NCBI GenBank assembly: GCA_026874595.1
Contig: CM049308.1
Location: 34,776,027-34,840,026 of the forward strand
Source of the DNA: Sipunculus nudus
Taxonomy: Eukaryota; Annelida; Sipuncula; Golfingiida; Sipunculidae
Length of the DNA: 64,000 nt
Direction: 5' to 3'
Shown here: piece after piece, positions 19,560-31,016 of the stretch
How the letters are laid out: every line of letters starts with the position of its first letter
How positions within the stretch are numbered: the first letter of the stretch is position 1
Position numbers and translations under genes: made by a program
Notes under the pieces: model-generated
Told to the model about the DNA's origin: nothing
The model's input: only the letters and a program-made list of their open reading frames with translations
Databases searched by the model: none

Positions 19560-20470
19560 AGCTCAATGTGGCGTACAGAATGACAAGTAGGTGCCCTGAC
19601 ACAAGGTCCTCACAGAAAAATGGCACCTAAAGAAGACTGTAAAGGAGTAATCTCTCAGAAAAAAGGTTGCTGGTACCTGTAACCAAACCCAAAACATTGA
19701 TATTACATAACTGTCCATTATTTGCACCACTTTCGCCCTCCACTTAATTAGCCATAACTTGCCTATAATATTCAATATACTCCTAGTAACATATCAGACA
19801 AGAAATAAAACTTAAACAACTCAGCAATACAGAATTACACAGTGCTCTTTAGAAGTCGGTAAAACTCCAATACACTGCTCCCAACAACCTCGTACTGTGC
19901 AAAGTAGTATGCATATGCTATATAATACCATATATCCTGACCCATTATGGACATTATATCACAATACTACTCATTTGGTATAACAGATACAATAATATTA
20001 AATGGTATAGAACACATTACATGCAACTAATGGGTGGACATAAATGCTATGGTAACCATTACTGAATGACACACGTTTTACAAATTGTTGGAACATAAAT
20101 AATGGGATATGATATATGGGATAAACAACATACTCTCCCTCTCCTATATATATATATCTAACTAAAGATCTCAAACTGCATTACTTTTGTCTTTAAAGAG
20201 ACTTAATCATCAGCCACAAGATCCATACCACTGTTGAAATATGTAAGGAAATCCTACAGTTATATGGTTGAACCTTTATACTTCATATGTATCAGCATTT
20301 CATATAACCTTTATTCAGTACTAATATTCATCAAAGTATATACCAGTAGTGTAATACATAGTATTTGACAAATCAATGCTGAATAATTGACACTTGACCG
20401 ACTTTTTGGGGTCAATGGCGGTTTATTTGACAATTAATTTAATTTATTTACCTGTAAAAGGTAATTAAGG
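19560..20470. other. No gene seen
   Basis: AT-rich sequence between the P-element fragment and copy B. No end repeats or target duplication of the viral element were recognised. Confidence 0.45.
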
Positions 20471-20552
20471 ACAGCGGAGGTAAATTTATTTATTTATTTT
20501 TATTTATTTTATTTCATTTATTTATTTTTATTTTATTTATTTTATTTTATTT
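20471..20552. repeat. (ATTT)n tract at the 3' end of gene Z copy B
   Basis: TTTATT repeats run up to and overlap the gene Z stop. On the minus strand they give several AATAAA hexamers right after the gene, so they could serve as polyadenylation signals, or be the A-rich edge of an insertion. Confidence 0.7.
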
Positions 20553-21591
20553 AAGAGAGTCCTCATCGCTGGAGATGTTGATCACGTCTCCACTGTCTCC
20601 GGGATAGACGTCTCCATCAACAGCACTGTTGCTGACAGAAGTATAAATCGATCCAGTGCCGTTTCCATGCGCTCCATATACCGCGACAGGAAATTCTTGA
20701 TTATAGCCCGTTTCTTGTTCTGACTGGCTTGCTGGAGTTGCGGTATAGTGTAACGGGCGTGCCTCCCTCTTAAGAGGTAGTCCTGGAGACTCAGGACTAG
20801 AGGGTGGCTCAGGATTACTTGCTGGTGCGGTATTATACAGTTCCCTGGCAACCCAATCGTACTCTGCCTCGACCGCTTTCGTGGGCGTGGTCTGAGAGGA
20901 TTCACTGGCATGACTGGCACTGGTTCGGGCTCTTCTTCTAAGATACACGGCAGGCTTGTCTGGGAAAGGCCAACATCGTTTACGGGGGGGGGGGGGGGCA
21001 ATGCAGGAGGGGCCGTGGGTGGGGTAGAGGGTTCGGGGGAACAAAATGAGGATGGAGTTTGAGCTGACGTGGCGGTGAGGTCGTGAGATACAGGGGTTGG
21101 AACCCGGGCCGGGCTAGCATATCACTGGGGCGGGGCCTGGTTGGCATACTAACGGTTGGTACGGGGGAGGTGGAACGGGGTGGGACGTCGAACACAACGG
21201 AGGGGGGGGGGGGGGGCTGTAGGTACTGTACGGACCAGTACGGCCCTACGGGAATAGAGCGGAGTCGTAGGGGGGACTTGGAGGTGGAGGGGGCGGCCAT
21301 TCCCGGACTTGCCATCATTGCTGGAGGCAGCGTGGCTGGACGTGCTGGCTTGAAGGACCGACAGGGTGGGGTGGGTGAGTTTATAACTCGTCTCAGTCCT
21401 TCCCCTTGCAGCACCTGATGCACAATTTCTGATTTCATTTTCTATGTCGCTTCTTCCATCAGGAAGTCGATCACTTCGTTAATCTCCGGGTCCTCTGTTA
21501 GGTTTGTTGGCGGCTCTACTTGAACGGCCCGGAGCTTGTTCTTCATTCGTTTCTCCGCCCACCACAGCTTGATCCTCTTGAGGAAGCCCAT
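20547..21591 (-). pseudogene. Gene Z, copy B (proline-rich, disrupted)
   Basis: The start MGFLKRIKLWW and the following LTEDPEINEVIDFLMEE align with copy A, but a TAG at 21442-21444 interrupts after about 49 codons. The frame resumes (from 21438) through PPPPP and the RPGFQP...QLKLHPHF...PHPRPLL block, then changes frame at a 15-nt C run (20984-20998). The last part (20547-21044) has RKRCWPFPDKPAVYLRRR, EAEYDWVARELY and VINISSDED, then stops three codons later. Another 15-nt C run is at 21202-21216. These shifts may be real decay, homopolymer errors, or slippage sites. Confidence 0.8.
20582..21001 (-). CDS. Overlapping frame of gene Z, copy B
   Basis: This 139-codon frame overlaps the C-terminal part of gene Z in the +1 frame, the same relation as in copy A. 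Conserved blocks with A: LPCILEE, LSLQDYLLRGR, YTIPQLQQ, NFLSRYMERM and DRFILLSATVLLMET. The stop falls at the first codons of the VINISSDED motif of the other frame, exactly as in copy A. There is no AUG start; the frame enters from the C run. Confidence 0.65.
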   Translation of the reverse strand: MPPPPPVNDVGLSQTSLPCILEEEPEPVPVMPVNPLRPRPRKRSRQSTIGLPGNCIIPHQQVILSHPLVLSLQDYLLRGRHARYTIPQLQQASQNKKRAIIKNFLSRYMERMETALDRFILLSATVLLMETSIPETVET

Positions 21592-21912
21592 TCTGCATAA
21601 TCGTTCGCTTAGATAATAAGCTAAGATCAGTGTGATTGCAAATGGGTACTTGAAGAAATTGAACTTGAAAGACTTGACTGTAGCACTTGAACTTGGCTGG
21701 CTTGAAAGCTGGCTGGAACACGACTGCTCTAAAGTTGGAGACGGGTGTGGCGAGATGTGCTGGGGCTGGATTTAAGTAATAGGGACTCAACATGGGCCAT
21801 AGGGGAGACAGGGTCACTATTCCATTAATCCCACCAATCAGCATGCACCACATGGACCATACCACCCCCATGCGACAATGCATTTGTCCTCAAGGGCATT
21901 CAATGACATACA

Positions 21913-21938
21913 TTCTAGAATCTTCGTGTACCGGAAGT
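21913..21938 (-). promoter_or_regulatory. Conserved ETS-like plus TTCTAGAA block upstream of gene Z, copy B
   Basis: ACCGGAAGT (21930-21938) and TTCTAGAA (21913-21920), with an ACACG next to the ETS site, repeat the block at 4954-4978 of copy A. Spacing is nearly the same. A further ACCGGAAGT is at 22107-22115. Confidence 0.55.
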
Positions 21939-22163
21939 CCCATGCAAATACATACCCCACACCTATTCCACACTCAATAAATACATGAATCTCATTGAAA
22001 TGGCACTGAATTTAATATTTAACATAAAGCACATGTTTTTAACGTTTTCTTTTTGATATTTTTATCTTAGTAGGGTTAACGCGAAAAGCCTACACGTGAC
22101 AATTCAACCGGAAGTGTCTTTCCAATACTTCAATTCAATGCTATACAGCCTTATACACTAGGT

Positions 22164-22271
22164 TTAACTTAACCCCGGAAGTCCTTGAGAAAATAGGACT
22201 AGCCCTAAACCTATTCCTACTACTAATCCGGTCATGACACCTACATGCATGCCGGTGGTAAATATGTTCAT
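22164..22271 (-). CDS. 35-aa glycine-rich membrane peptide, copy B
   Basis: ATG at 22271, TAA at 22164-22166, 82 bp after the gene Y stop. It starts MNIF like copy A, then TTGMHVGVMTGLVVGIGLGL, a hydrophobic helix with several G-x-x-x-G spacings, and ends LFSQGLPGLS. It keeps an open frame although the larger genes of copy B are broken. It is longer than the copy A peptide (23 aa). Confidence 0.58.
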   Translation of the reverse strand: MNIFTTGMHVGVMTGLVVGIGLGLVLFSQGLPGLS

Positions 22272-22353
22272 TAATGATTTCTCTAGTCACTCACTGTCGG
22301 TTTCACATTCGCGTTTGTTGGTTTGGGTGGTGTAGAATAAACTAGAAAACGGT

Positions 22354-23793
22354 TCATCCAGACGGGTCACGGCTTTTTTTCGCGGCACGTTGGGCAGCTT
22401 TGTGGGAATTACAATCACAACTTGTAAACACACGGCGCCGTTTCTGCTTGAAGCTGGGGCCTTCTTGGGCTAACCCGGGACTCAGCACGCGGATGAATTG
22501 GACATGGGCTGAGGCATTATCCAGGATTTTGCTGCTGAGCATGGAGATGCTTTCCATGCTGAAACACGCATGCCCTAAACTCATGGCAATGGCATCCGCG
22601 ACACTGAACAGCTGGTGGTCTAAGATGTACATGCAGTAACTTTTGTTGTAGCTCCATAAAAACCGCTCTTTGTTCGGGTGCAATACATCAAAGATGTCTT
22701 GGACTTCCGATGTGCCGGCATGCCTGCTGTACTTCGCGTTCCACAGCCTGGGTCGGTCCAACAGCCGCTCATCGCTGATTTCCGCCTGTTTCAATAAAGC
22801 CATGGTGATTTTATTGAAGAGCTGTTGCGCCACACATTTTGACATGATGATCCCTTGCCAGGGGTAGGGTTGCTTTTTCGGGATCTGGGACGACCAGTCT
22901 TCGGCCATGACGATACGGCTGATCCCATTGGGTGACACCATCCCTGTGTTCAAATTGAGCTGTAATTCATGCTGCAGGATCATGATCAGGGTTTCACTGT
23001 AATTGAGAAAAATGCCCACTTCAATGCGGGCACGCCATAAACCGTCAGCCGGGCCCTGGCTTCTTTGCCTTCATCTCTGGGTTCAAAGCCGTTCAAATGC
23101 CCCAAGATATGGCACCGCTGGTTCAATTGAAATTCAGGCAATACCACATGGCAAATGTCATTAATGTACTGGCGGGCACGGGCTTCATGTTCTGTATCTT
23201 TGACAATGTAGTGGGTGGACAGGACTTTGTACTGGGAATTGATTTTTTTATTGATTTTTCTCACCATCTGTTCTTCAGCAAACCGTAACCGTTTCAGCAT
23301 GTTGGCCATTTTATCTTTGTAGTCATAAAACTGAATGTCATGGGCCCAATAATCACTTTTTTCTGAGTCTAATTCATGCACATCATATGGGGGGCCAGGT
23401 ACGGGTGCTGGTTCTTCTTTCACCACTTCCATGTCTTTTTCATGATCATTTTTACCGGCCGGGGGAGTATCTTCCGAATCGCTGGACACCGCCCCTTTTT
23501 TTTTTTCTTCTTTTTTCTCCACATTAACAATAGCCCCTCGTTCAGGTGGGGTGGTCCGGAATACATTGTCAAAAGCACTGGGCCGCATCTGGCCCCCTGC
23601 CATCCAACGGGCCGCTTCTTCTAAGTCAGCTTGGGTGGGTTTATCATCATCCTTATCTTCAATTAAAGGCTTGGTCCCTTCATCTGAAGTCATTTTCTCT
23701 TTCTTTTTTGTCTTGCTTCTTGGGATTTGAATAATACAATACTGTGATGCCTTTGTCGTCGTCTGTATTGGAATCTGAGCACGTATTGCCCAT
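22354..23793 (-). pseudogene. Gene Y, copy B (two frameshifts)
   Basis: Two frames cover the gene: 22986-23693 (N-terminal, acidic; EEAARWMAGGQMRPSAFDNVF, RCHILGHLN) and 22354-23019 (C-terminal; AEDWSSQ...PWQGIIMS, PNKERFLWSYNK, FTSCDCNSH). Each aligns with the copy A protein. A shift near 23000-23040 separates them. A second shift near 23695 separates the main frame from an upstream start, MGNTCSDS (ATG at 23793), which matches the MGQRLC start of copy A. The acidic linker differs most between copies. Non-functional as read. Confidence 0.83.
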
Positions 23794-23950
23794 AAGGGAC
23801 GTAATGGCCAGTTTAGTTTCGCTCTGGCCTTTTATGCCCTAGGCTACCGGAAGTCCTGTGCCAAAAGCTCATCTGGACCGGAAGTCAGGTCGTAAAAGCC
23901 TCTCAAGGTCTTTATAAAACCTGCACCTGGTCCAGCTGAAGGTCATCACT
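23694..23950. promoter_or_regulatory. Divergent promoter between gene Y and PolB, copy B
   Basis: CTTTATAAAACC at about 23910-23921 serves PolB on the plus strand, and GCATAAAAGGCC (minus; about 23828-23839) serves gene Y, mirroring copy A. ACCGGAAGT occurs at 23846-23854 and 23877-23885, exact ETS consensus sites. Confidence 0.55.
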
Positions 23951-24911
23951 ACGAAACCTTACACTGACATGTCCCGGAAAAAGCCCAGTCCTATTTTCGG
24001 CGCTTCAAGAAAAAAGGGGTCGTCTACCAAGTGCAGCCGGACTTGAAAAAATTGAAAAAGGAAACGCCCTTTGATGTCATGTATGCTATTTCTGAACCAT
24101 TACTGGGAGAATGGAAAGAAAATCAACCGGACCATTCCTATTGGCAAGTCAATATGGTCACCCCGGAATTGAATAATAAAGCCTTTAATACCAAATGGTT
24201 GAAATATAATAATATGCCCTTGGAATATATTATGACCCAAGTGGAAAAAACATTAAACAGCATAAACATTTTCAGCTCACGGAAGATTTTGAAATGGAAT
24301 TGAAAGCCGTGGAAGTCTCTGAATCTATTGGGGCGGTCGATGGGATTGAACAACAATACCCTCGGACGTATGTGGACCCGGCCTCCATTTGCTGGACTTT
24401 TTTTTCATAATGATTGTTTTATTGCCAGCTGTGTCCTCATGGATTGGATGCTGCGGAAAAAATTACCGTCCCATTGGCGTAAACGCAGGCTTTCTAAACC
24501 GAAATTAGAGGCATTGAAACATGACGTGCGGGCTGTGAAAACCGAAGTTAAAATTTATACCGGGCGGGTCACGGTGGGCCATATGCCTCAAATTGCCCTG
24601 TGTTTTCCGGACCGTAATCTCCTTGTGTTTCGGGGGCTCGGGAAAGAAGTCATGTTCCGGTCTAAAAATTGGGATTCTCGAAAACCTACTTTGTTTATCA
24701 AAGTGCGTGGGGGCCATGCCTGGGGATTTTAAAAATAAAATCCAATCTCAAGATTCAACATCATTTTTTTTTTTTTTTATGTTTTAAATCGTACCAAAAA
24801 TACCATGTCTGCATTGACACGTGTGAAATGTGTGGGGCCACTCCGGCCTGCCTTAACACCAAAGGCCAAACCCTTTTGGGCTGTGAGGATTGTGGCTGTC
24901 AAGACGGATAA
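23951..24911 (+). pseudogene. PolB N-terminal region, copy B (disrupted, truncated)
   Basis: The start codon is ACG where copy A has ATG (ACGAAACCTTAC, copy A ATGAAGCCTTAT). Several 1-2 nt shifts follow: one near 23970, one near 24263, and one in GCCTGGGGATTTTAAAAA near 24725. Conserved pieces: VQPDLKKLKKE, VNMVTPELNNKAFNTKW, EYIMTQVEKTLNS, NDCFIASCVLMDW, NLLVF, SKNWD, and the cysteine-rich CFKSYQK...CEMCG. Unlike copy A there is no stop after SKNWD, which supports one continuous PolB gene in the ancestor. Homology ends near 24895 at LGCEDCG, so the exonuclease and palm are missing. Confidence 0.85.
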
Positions 24912-27900
24912 CTAAAACATGTCATAAAGAAGACTAGGAAGAAAATGAGCCATAGTTTATAAAGGGTGGACCAATATTGACAAAGTTACGATTGAAATAA
25001 AAGTTTGAAGTGTTTTCATGACCTTGACTTTGAACTTTGACCTTAATCTTAAATACACATACAGCTAAAAGAAATTGTTCCGATAAAAGATGATGAAAGT
25101 AACAAAGTGACTCTTGAAGCTTGGTAAACTTGGCCTGTAGAAAGCTATATAACAGAGGCAAAAACCAGCAAGAAGGCAAAAGTCGACATAGGTGCCATTT
25201 CTGCGACGCAGAAAGAAGTGAAAGTGGACACTTTAACGGCCAACTTCCAAAATATACATGTTTTTTTTTGTATATATTCAGGAGGGTAAAACATTTGTAC
25301 GATCTTATAATAGTTGTGACATCTGTTATAACTGAAAATGGAAACCCAGAATACAGACGTGAATTATGCTGCTTTACAATCGTGTTGTGTAAATCGTGTG
25401 CACAGAATGGAATCCGGGAAAGTTTCTATTTCAGAAAAGGGATCGCTCCATTCCCTCCCCCCCCCCCCCCCTTAAAAAAATATTAGGATTTCTTTGTTGT
25501 AAACAGAATCCTGGTCGGCTTTTTTTTACAAAAGTAACATGATCCTGTATTATGGCAATTTATGCATTGATCACAATTTAAATTTCTGACGCTACATAGC
25601 TTCTATGCTTTCAGTTTCATCCGCAATGTTTTCTAAAGTAGTTCCCTCAGAATCTGAAAAAGCACCGCGCCTTCTCGACATGTCCTTTAGGTGAATTTCC
25701 ACGTAGGAACGTGACTGGAACACTTTTAACTACTTAGAAGTTGTGCGAATACGAACTTGCTTTGAACGCAGCATAAACATGTAAGCCGATCAAGTCTGTT
25801 AACTTTATTTGATAAGTTGAATAAATAAATGAATTTTTCTTATTCAAATTCTGTATTTACTGCACATGTATACATTATATACCTCATGTCACAGTATATA
25901 TACCAAAGAATATATATCACATTACATGAGGAATTTGAAAATAAAGAAATATAATTAATATATACATATATTTATTTATATCACAATTCATATATAAGAA
26001 AATATGAACATAATCAGTAAGCATTTCTCATACATTACTCGTGCATGATCCTATCTAAATGTCCTCTTTGTTGGTATGCAGTAGTTATATATATGTAAAC
26101 GTCATCGCAGAAAGAACTATTTTTTTCCCAATATCTTTTGCATGATTTCATGTTTGGTTATGCAGAGCACATAACGAATGAACTGAGTCCCTGAGGGCCA
26201 TGTACACTCAGACTTGGACTCATTTAAGGCACAAACAATAGGCAGTTCTCTGATTACACGTCTCTGATTTTCAGAAAATTTTGAAGCCAGTAACTACTCT
26301 AACTGGTTCTCATGTTGGGCTATGAAGGGCACAACACTAATGACTAGGACGTCATGAACTACTCAAGCATAACCACATACTGGGCTGACAGGAACACAAT
26401 ATTCAAATCAGTAGCAGTTAACTACCCCTAGTATAAACTCATACTGAGCCATAAATTGAACATCACCAGAAGAGATGTTCACAATGACGTTTCACATCCA
26501 GACCCTACAGCTGATATTTTGCAACTAAGAGGTCACATTGTTCAAGAGTGGCCCCCCAAAGAGCCTTGCGTTAGAACACTTTTACCCAACAAGAAGACAA
26601 GAAAGCTCACTTAATTCATACTCCATTGAACTGTATAGAATTGAAATATTTAAAATGATACTGCTTCTTTTATTACGTTCTTTACATATAAAGATTATAA
26701 TTTTACCCATAAGGAAAAACTTGGGGGGGGGGGGGGGGGTAGTGATGTGTAGACTAACATTTTACAATGGGAGAAAAAGGGATGAGCCAGGAAGGAACTT
26801 TCAGAGCGGGAGGAGGCTGTTAGTGATGTATGGCTTCCCCCAGAAAGAACTGTACCGGTAGTTGATGAAGCGGGAAGAAACTTCAGACGTAAATTCCTGT
26901 TTGGGATATCTCAGTGGAAAAGGGAAGAAAAAGGACCACGACTTAAGCTCAGATGACTTATAGTCAGCTTAGCTAAAAAATACAGTCCAGGTTAACTGTT
27001 CACAATATTTTAAATATGGTACTGTATGTATTTTGTTTCATTGTGCTTTGTTTAAGTGGAGGCAGAACAATTAAGGACTGCACATCAAACATCTTACCTA
27101 ACGTGTTGACCCATCCAACTGGGCAGGGCAGAGGGAGAAGTCTGCTTTGGAACATCACCAATGGTGCAAGTCATCGTCACTAAGTTTTCGTTTCATCTGG
27201 AATTAGGGAGAGACACCTATAGTCTGCCGCTTTAAAAAGACGATGCACTAGAAGAAAAATGCATCGAAATGGTGTGCAATAAAGGACTAATTGTTGAAAC
27301 CTATTGGAACCTCAGAGGACAATTAACTGCTCGAACGTATGTGCACAGGTCGCATACAAGTGCATGTGCAAGGTATATACAATTTTTATAATAGCCAGCT
27401 GCGGGCCCGAGAGGAAAAAATGTGAAGAGTGGAACAAGAACATCTTTGGCTGTTCGGTCGGGGAACACCAAAGGTATAATCGTTATGGGACAAACGGGAA
27501 CTTTTAAATGTGTAAACTTGAGAGAAGGAACAGGAACTAAACTTAGGTGTACATGTTGTGCATCTTCGTTTGGGGGAAAAAAGCAACCTTGGTGGATCTA
27601 CCATCCTCGTATGGGTAGCCTAATTTGCTGATGTGGAGATGCCAGAAGTTTGTACAGATCTTTGAGATACCAGAGGTTTGTGCAGAGCAGCTCTAAGTAT
27701 CAGGATTTGTAACAACATGTAAGTATTCACTTCATTTGACATAAATATAAACTAGTAATAGCGGTAAGATAATGGATAAATGCAAAATGAAAATGGTCTT
27801 GATTCAGATGTTATATGTATAAAGCAACCTAGGTGGATCTACCAACCTCGTCTGATTGATCATTCACATTTATATCATTGTATGATTCAACTTTTAAATG

Positions 27901-28670
27901 TATGATTAAATATGTGAGATTGTTAAACAGATACGATGCAGCAGTCGTCGTGGACGTAGATTCCATGAATCCTAATAATTTATAAACAAAAAGGTCAAAA
28001 ATATTCCTAAAAATAAATTAATCCTCAGGTCTTTTTTTTTTCATTCATGAGATTAATTGTTCAACATGTATACATTATAAGTTGCAAATGTGGATTTATA
28101 GATTTCTGACAAATGTGATATGTGTTCAACATAATTTCTATGAATGAAATTTGTGCCATGGCACTTTCTTCTCCGTTAGAATCCATGATTCCTAATGATT
28201 AATTAATTATCTAAAGCGTGATTTAGAAATGGTAATTACTTCTGAACTCTGTTAAACAATTGAAAAAGCTGTTAAAAATTTGGAAAACGATCAAACAGAT
28301 GTCTTCTAGATTTCCCGGCTGGCATAATATTCCAAAATGTGAATTTGTTAACTACCTACAATGAGCTCCTTAGATGAATTATGCCTTACACATTTTTTAC
28401 TCTACTGCATTCCGCAGAGAGCGACATATCGTACATTCTACTCTACAAATATGTCGCGCTCTGCGGTATGACATTTCGCTTTTGTATGCCACCTTGGTGC
28501 ACACTGATTATAAACCTTGTGATTTTTATTCATACGTTTCAGATTCTGATCATAGACTATCCATTTGGAACAGTGTTTCTAGGGGCCGACTATGAAATGG
28601 TAACAATGTTACTTTGGGCCATGTGGCGATGGTAAAGATACATTTTTTCTGGCATCAGCCAATCTAAGTC
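24912..28670. other. No gene seen; repeats and simple sequence
   Basis: AT-rich. C/G runs lie at 25457-25471 and 26723-26739. GCTCAGATGAC...GTCAGCTTAGCT at 26946-26974 matches the end of the 9051-10567 element. AAAGCAACCTTGGTGGATCTACCA and a close copy (27580 and 27822) form a short direct repeat. No protein domain recognised. Confidence 0.5.
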
Positions 28671-28679
28671 TCAAGTGCG

Positions 28680-28825
28680 ACTGGAGGGGGAGGATAACTT
28701 CAACAGGCACTTCCAGGATAACTTCCACAGGGAAACCTCAACAGGGACTTCCAGGAAAACTTCATCAGGGAAACTTCAACATGCACGTGGGAGTGAGGAA
28801 GCTTAAACAGGGAAACGTCAACACC
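28680..28825. repeat. Short AACTTC-A-CAGGGA repeats
   Basis: AACTTCAACAGG, ACTTCCAGGA and AACTTCATCAGGGAAAC repeat irregularly about eight times. Degenerate minisatellite. Confidence 0.6.
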
Positions 28826-29158
28826 CTTAGTGAACTGCCGATGGGAAGTGTCATTGGCTGTTTGCTGTGGGGAAACAGATTGCATTGTTAACGAAATATC
28901 CCAATTTAAAGAATTTGTAACAAACTATATGTTGATTCAAAACTTCCAAGCTTTGGAGGCAAAATCTAATTGTAACAAACAAATCCACGATTACAAGATC
29001 CAGTGCATTTGCAATTCCTGCTGAAGTCGAAATGCTCGCAGCAACATTGGTCAAACCACCAGCTCAACCTAATAGCCCCTTTCCGCAAGCAATGATGTAA
29101 TGTCGCAAATCTTCAGAACGGTTGAAGAGGCTACCCTGCTGGAAGAGTTCGTGGAACT

Positions 29159-29395
29159 GGGGGGGGGGGGGGGGCACCTTCATCGTGGACCCGTACATCG
29201 TGGAATCGCGGGTACCCGTTCATCGGTCAACTGCGGGGACCCGTATATCATGGAATTACGGGGACCCTTTCATCATTGAACTTCAGAGACTCGTATATCG
29301 TAAATCCGCGGGGACCCGTACATCATGGCACTGCAGGGACCGTACATCGTGGAACTGCGGGGACCATAAATCGTCGAACTGCGTGTCCTAGTGAA
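29159..29395. repeat. About 29-bp tandem repeat after a G run
   Basis: A 16-nt G run (29159-29174) is followed by about eight degenerate units of the form CGTACATCGTGGAACTGCGGGGACC. Non-coding minisatellite. Confidence 0.8.
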
Positions 29396-29634
29396 AAAGT
29401 CGGCGTACGTTCAATGTTATATTAATTACTAAAATCGCTAAATGATGAAAGGTAACATACAATGAATATCAATGAATATTTATATAAAATTTGTTTTTAT
29501 TTAAATTAAATATGAGCAGAGCATTTTTGCACGAAAAAGTCATGTTCAAAATTTGCTGCCTTATTAAATAATACTGACTTGCAATTTCGACATCCTGAAC
29601 ATGTTAAAAGCGGTTGTCCTAAATAAAATGTTAT

Positions 29635-29950
29635 GCAAGGACTTTCATTACGTAAGAATTGGGGCATCAGGAATTACGTTAGGATTGTGGGATAAGGAGA
29701 TTAAAAAAATTTACAAACATTAGTCATTACAAATCAGAATGGTTGTTAATAACCATAGTCTGCTCTTATTTTACCATTTTAGACTTTTCATTTTAGCAAG
29801 GACTTTCATTACGTAAGAATTGGGGCATCAGGAATTACGTTAGGATTGTGGGATAAGGAGATTAAAAAAATTTACAAACATTAGTCATTACAAATCAAAA
29901 TGGTTGTTAATAACCAGTCTGCTCTTATTTTACCATTTTAGACTTTGAAA
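29635..29950 (+). repeat. Recent tandem duplication of about 160 bp
   Basis: GCAAGGACTTTCATTACGTAAG...to...ACCATTTTAGACTTT occurs twice in a row with very few differences (CAGAATGG versus CAAAATGG, and ATAG missing once). A young tandem duplication. Confidence 0.9.
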
Positions 29951-30400
29951 ATTTAAGTAAAAATTAGCATTTAAGAAAACCACTTTAACCACATGCATGT
30001 CTTTTTTTCAGGAACAGAAATCAAAGGCCTACCCAAAATATTACAAGAGAAAGGTCCGCCAACATGGACTGCCCGATCAATGAAAAATCAAGGGGTCTGT
30101 CCGAACAAGGACTTCAGGAACAAGAACTTGAGGAAAGGAAATAGTGTGCCCGAACAACAAGAGGCTGAGGCGGTGTGAACTCCTGATGGTCGTATTCGCT
30201 GTATATCCACGTCTTTGTCCTGTTAAATAAAGTTATATAAAAACTTTGTATTTTTTTATATATTTCAATCTGCATAACTTCATGTTTCCATCGGCATAAA
30301 TTCGGCCACCTTATCTTAAATTGTTTAAAACTTTATTATCCACTGGTGGATTTATCCTCTAGTGAATTTATGCGACTGTTAATTTTAATTTTAAAATTTA
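29950..30400 (+). repeat. Left arm of a 430-bp inverted repeat (pair at 36515-36930), with exon-like frame
   Basis: After TTTTTTTCAG a 56-codon frame starts GTEIKGLPK and ends EQQEAEAV at TGA (30176-30178), followed by AATAAA. The opposite copy at 36515-36930 has the same acceptor and GTDIEGLSEK but decays. Both continue through ATCGGCATAAATTC and CCACTGGTG-ATTT to GCGACTGT-AATTTTAATTTT. The layout suggests the 3' exon of a mobile or retrocopied gene. No known domain. Confidence 0.65.
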
Positions 30401-30983
30401 ATTTTAATTTTTAAAACAAACTTGTTTAAAACTTCTAATAACTATCGCCTAATGCTTCCCAGTTCATGCACTTCTTACAAATTACTGTTTACAGATTACC
30501 TTTCAGCTGACTGAAAACAATAGCCTAGTTACTTTTATTCCAATCCGTTCTTCCAATATCTCTGCTTTCCTGGTCTCCGAGTACTTGTACCTCAATTGTA
30601 TAAAAACAATGTACTTGGAACTTAAATGCTGGCACAAAAAAAATCGAGGGCTTCGATTCGGCGGCAAATTTTATCTTATATTTAGGTACTGCTGGGCTTA
30701 TAATTAATGGAATTCTTTTATATAAAATAGACCTACTCTCCATGTTTTTATGGAGTTTGTGGATGGAGCATGTTTTGAACATGCATGCAAGGATGTGGAG
30801 GAAAAATGAGTGATCGGAATGACAAGCGGGTTTTTAATGTGCGTGTAAAATGTGGCATAATGACTGACCTTGAATGTGTGTGTCGGTCAAAACTACCACA
30901 AGGGGCGTGTATAAACTCTGACGAAAGTCCCTGAATATTTAGGATAAACTGGGAAGTCCCCGAATACCCCCCCCCCCCAAAAA

Positions 30984-31016
<33 letters not shown>

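Noticed and set aside
21479-21883. 134-codon open frame upstream of gene Z copy B
   Set aside because: It overlaps the promoter, leader and first codons of gene Z and has no counterpart in copy A.
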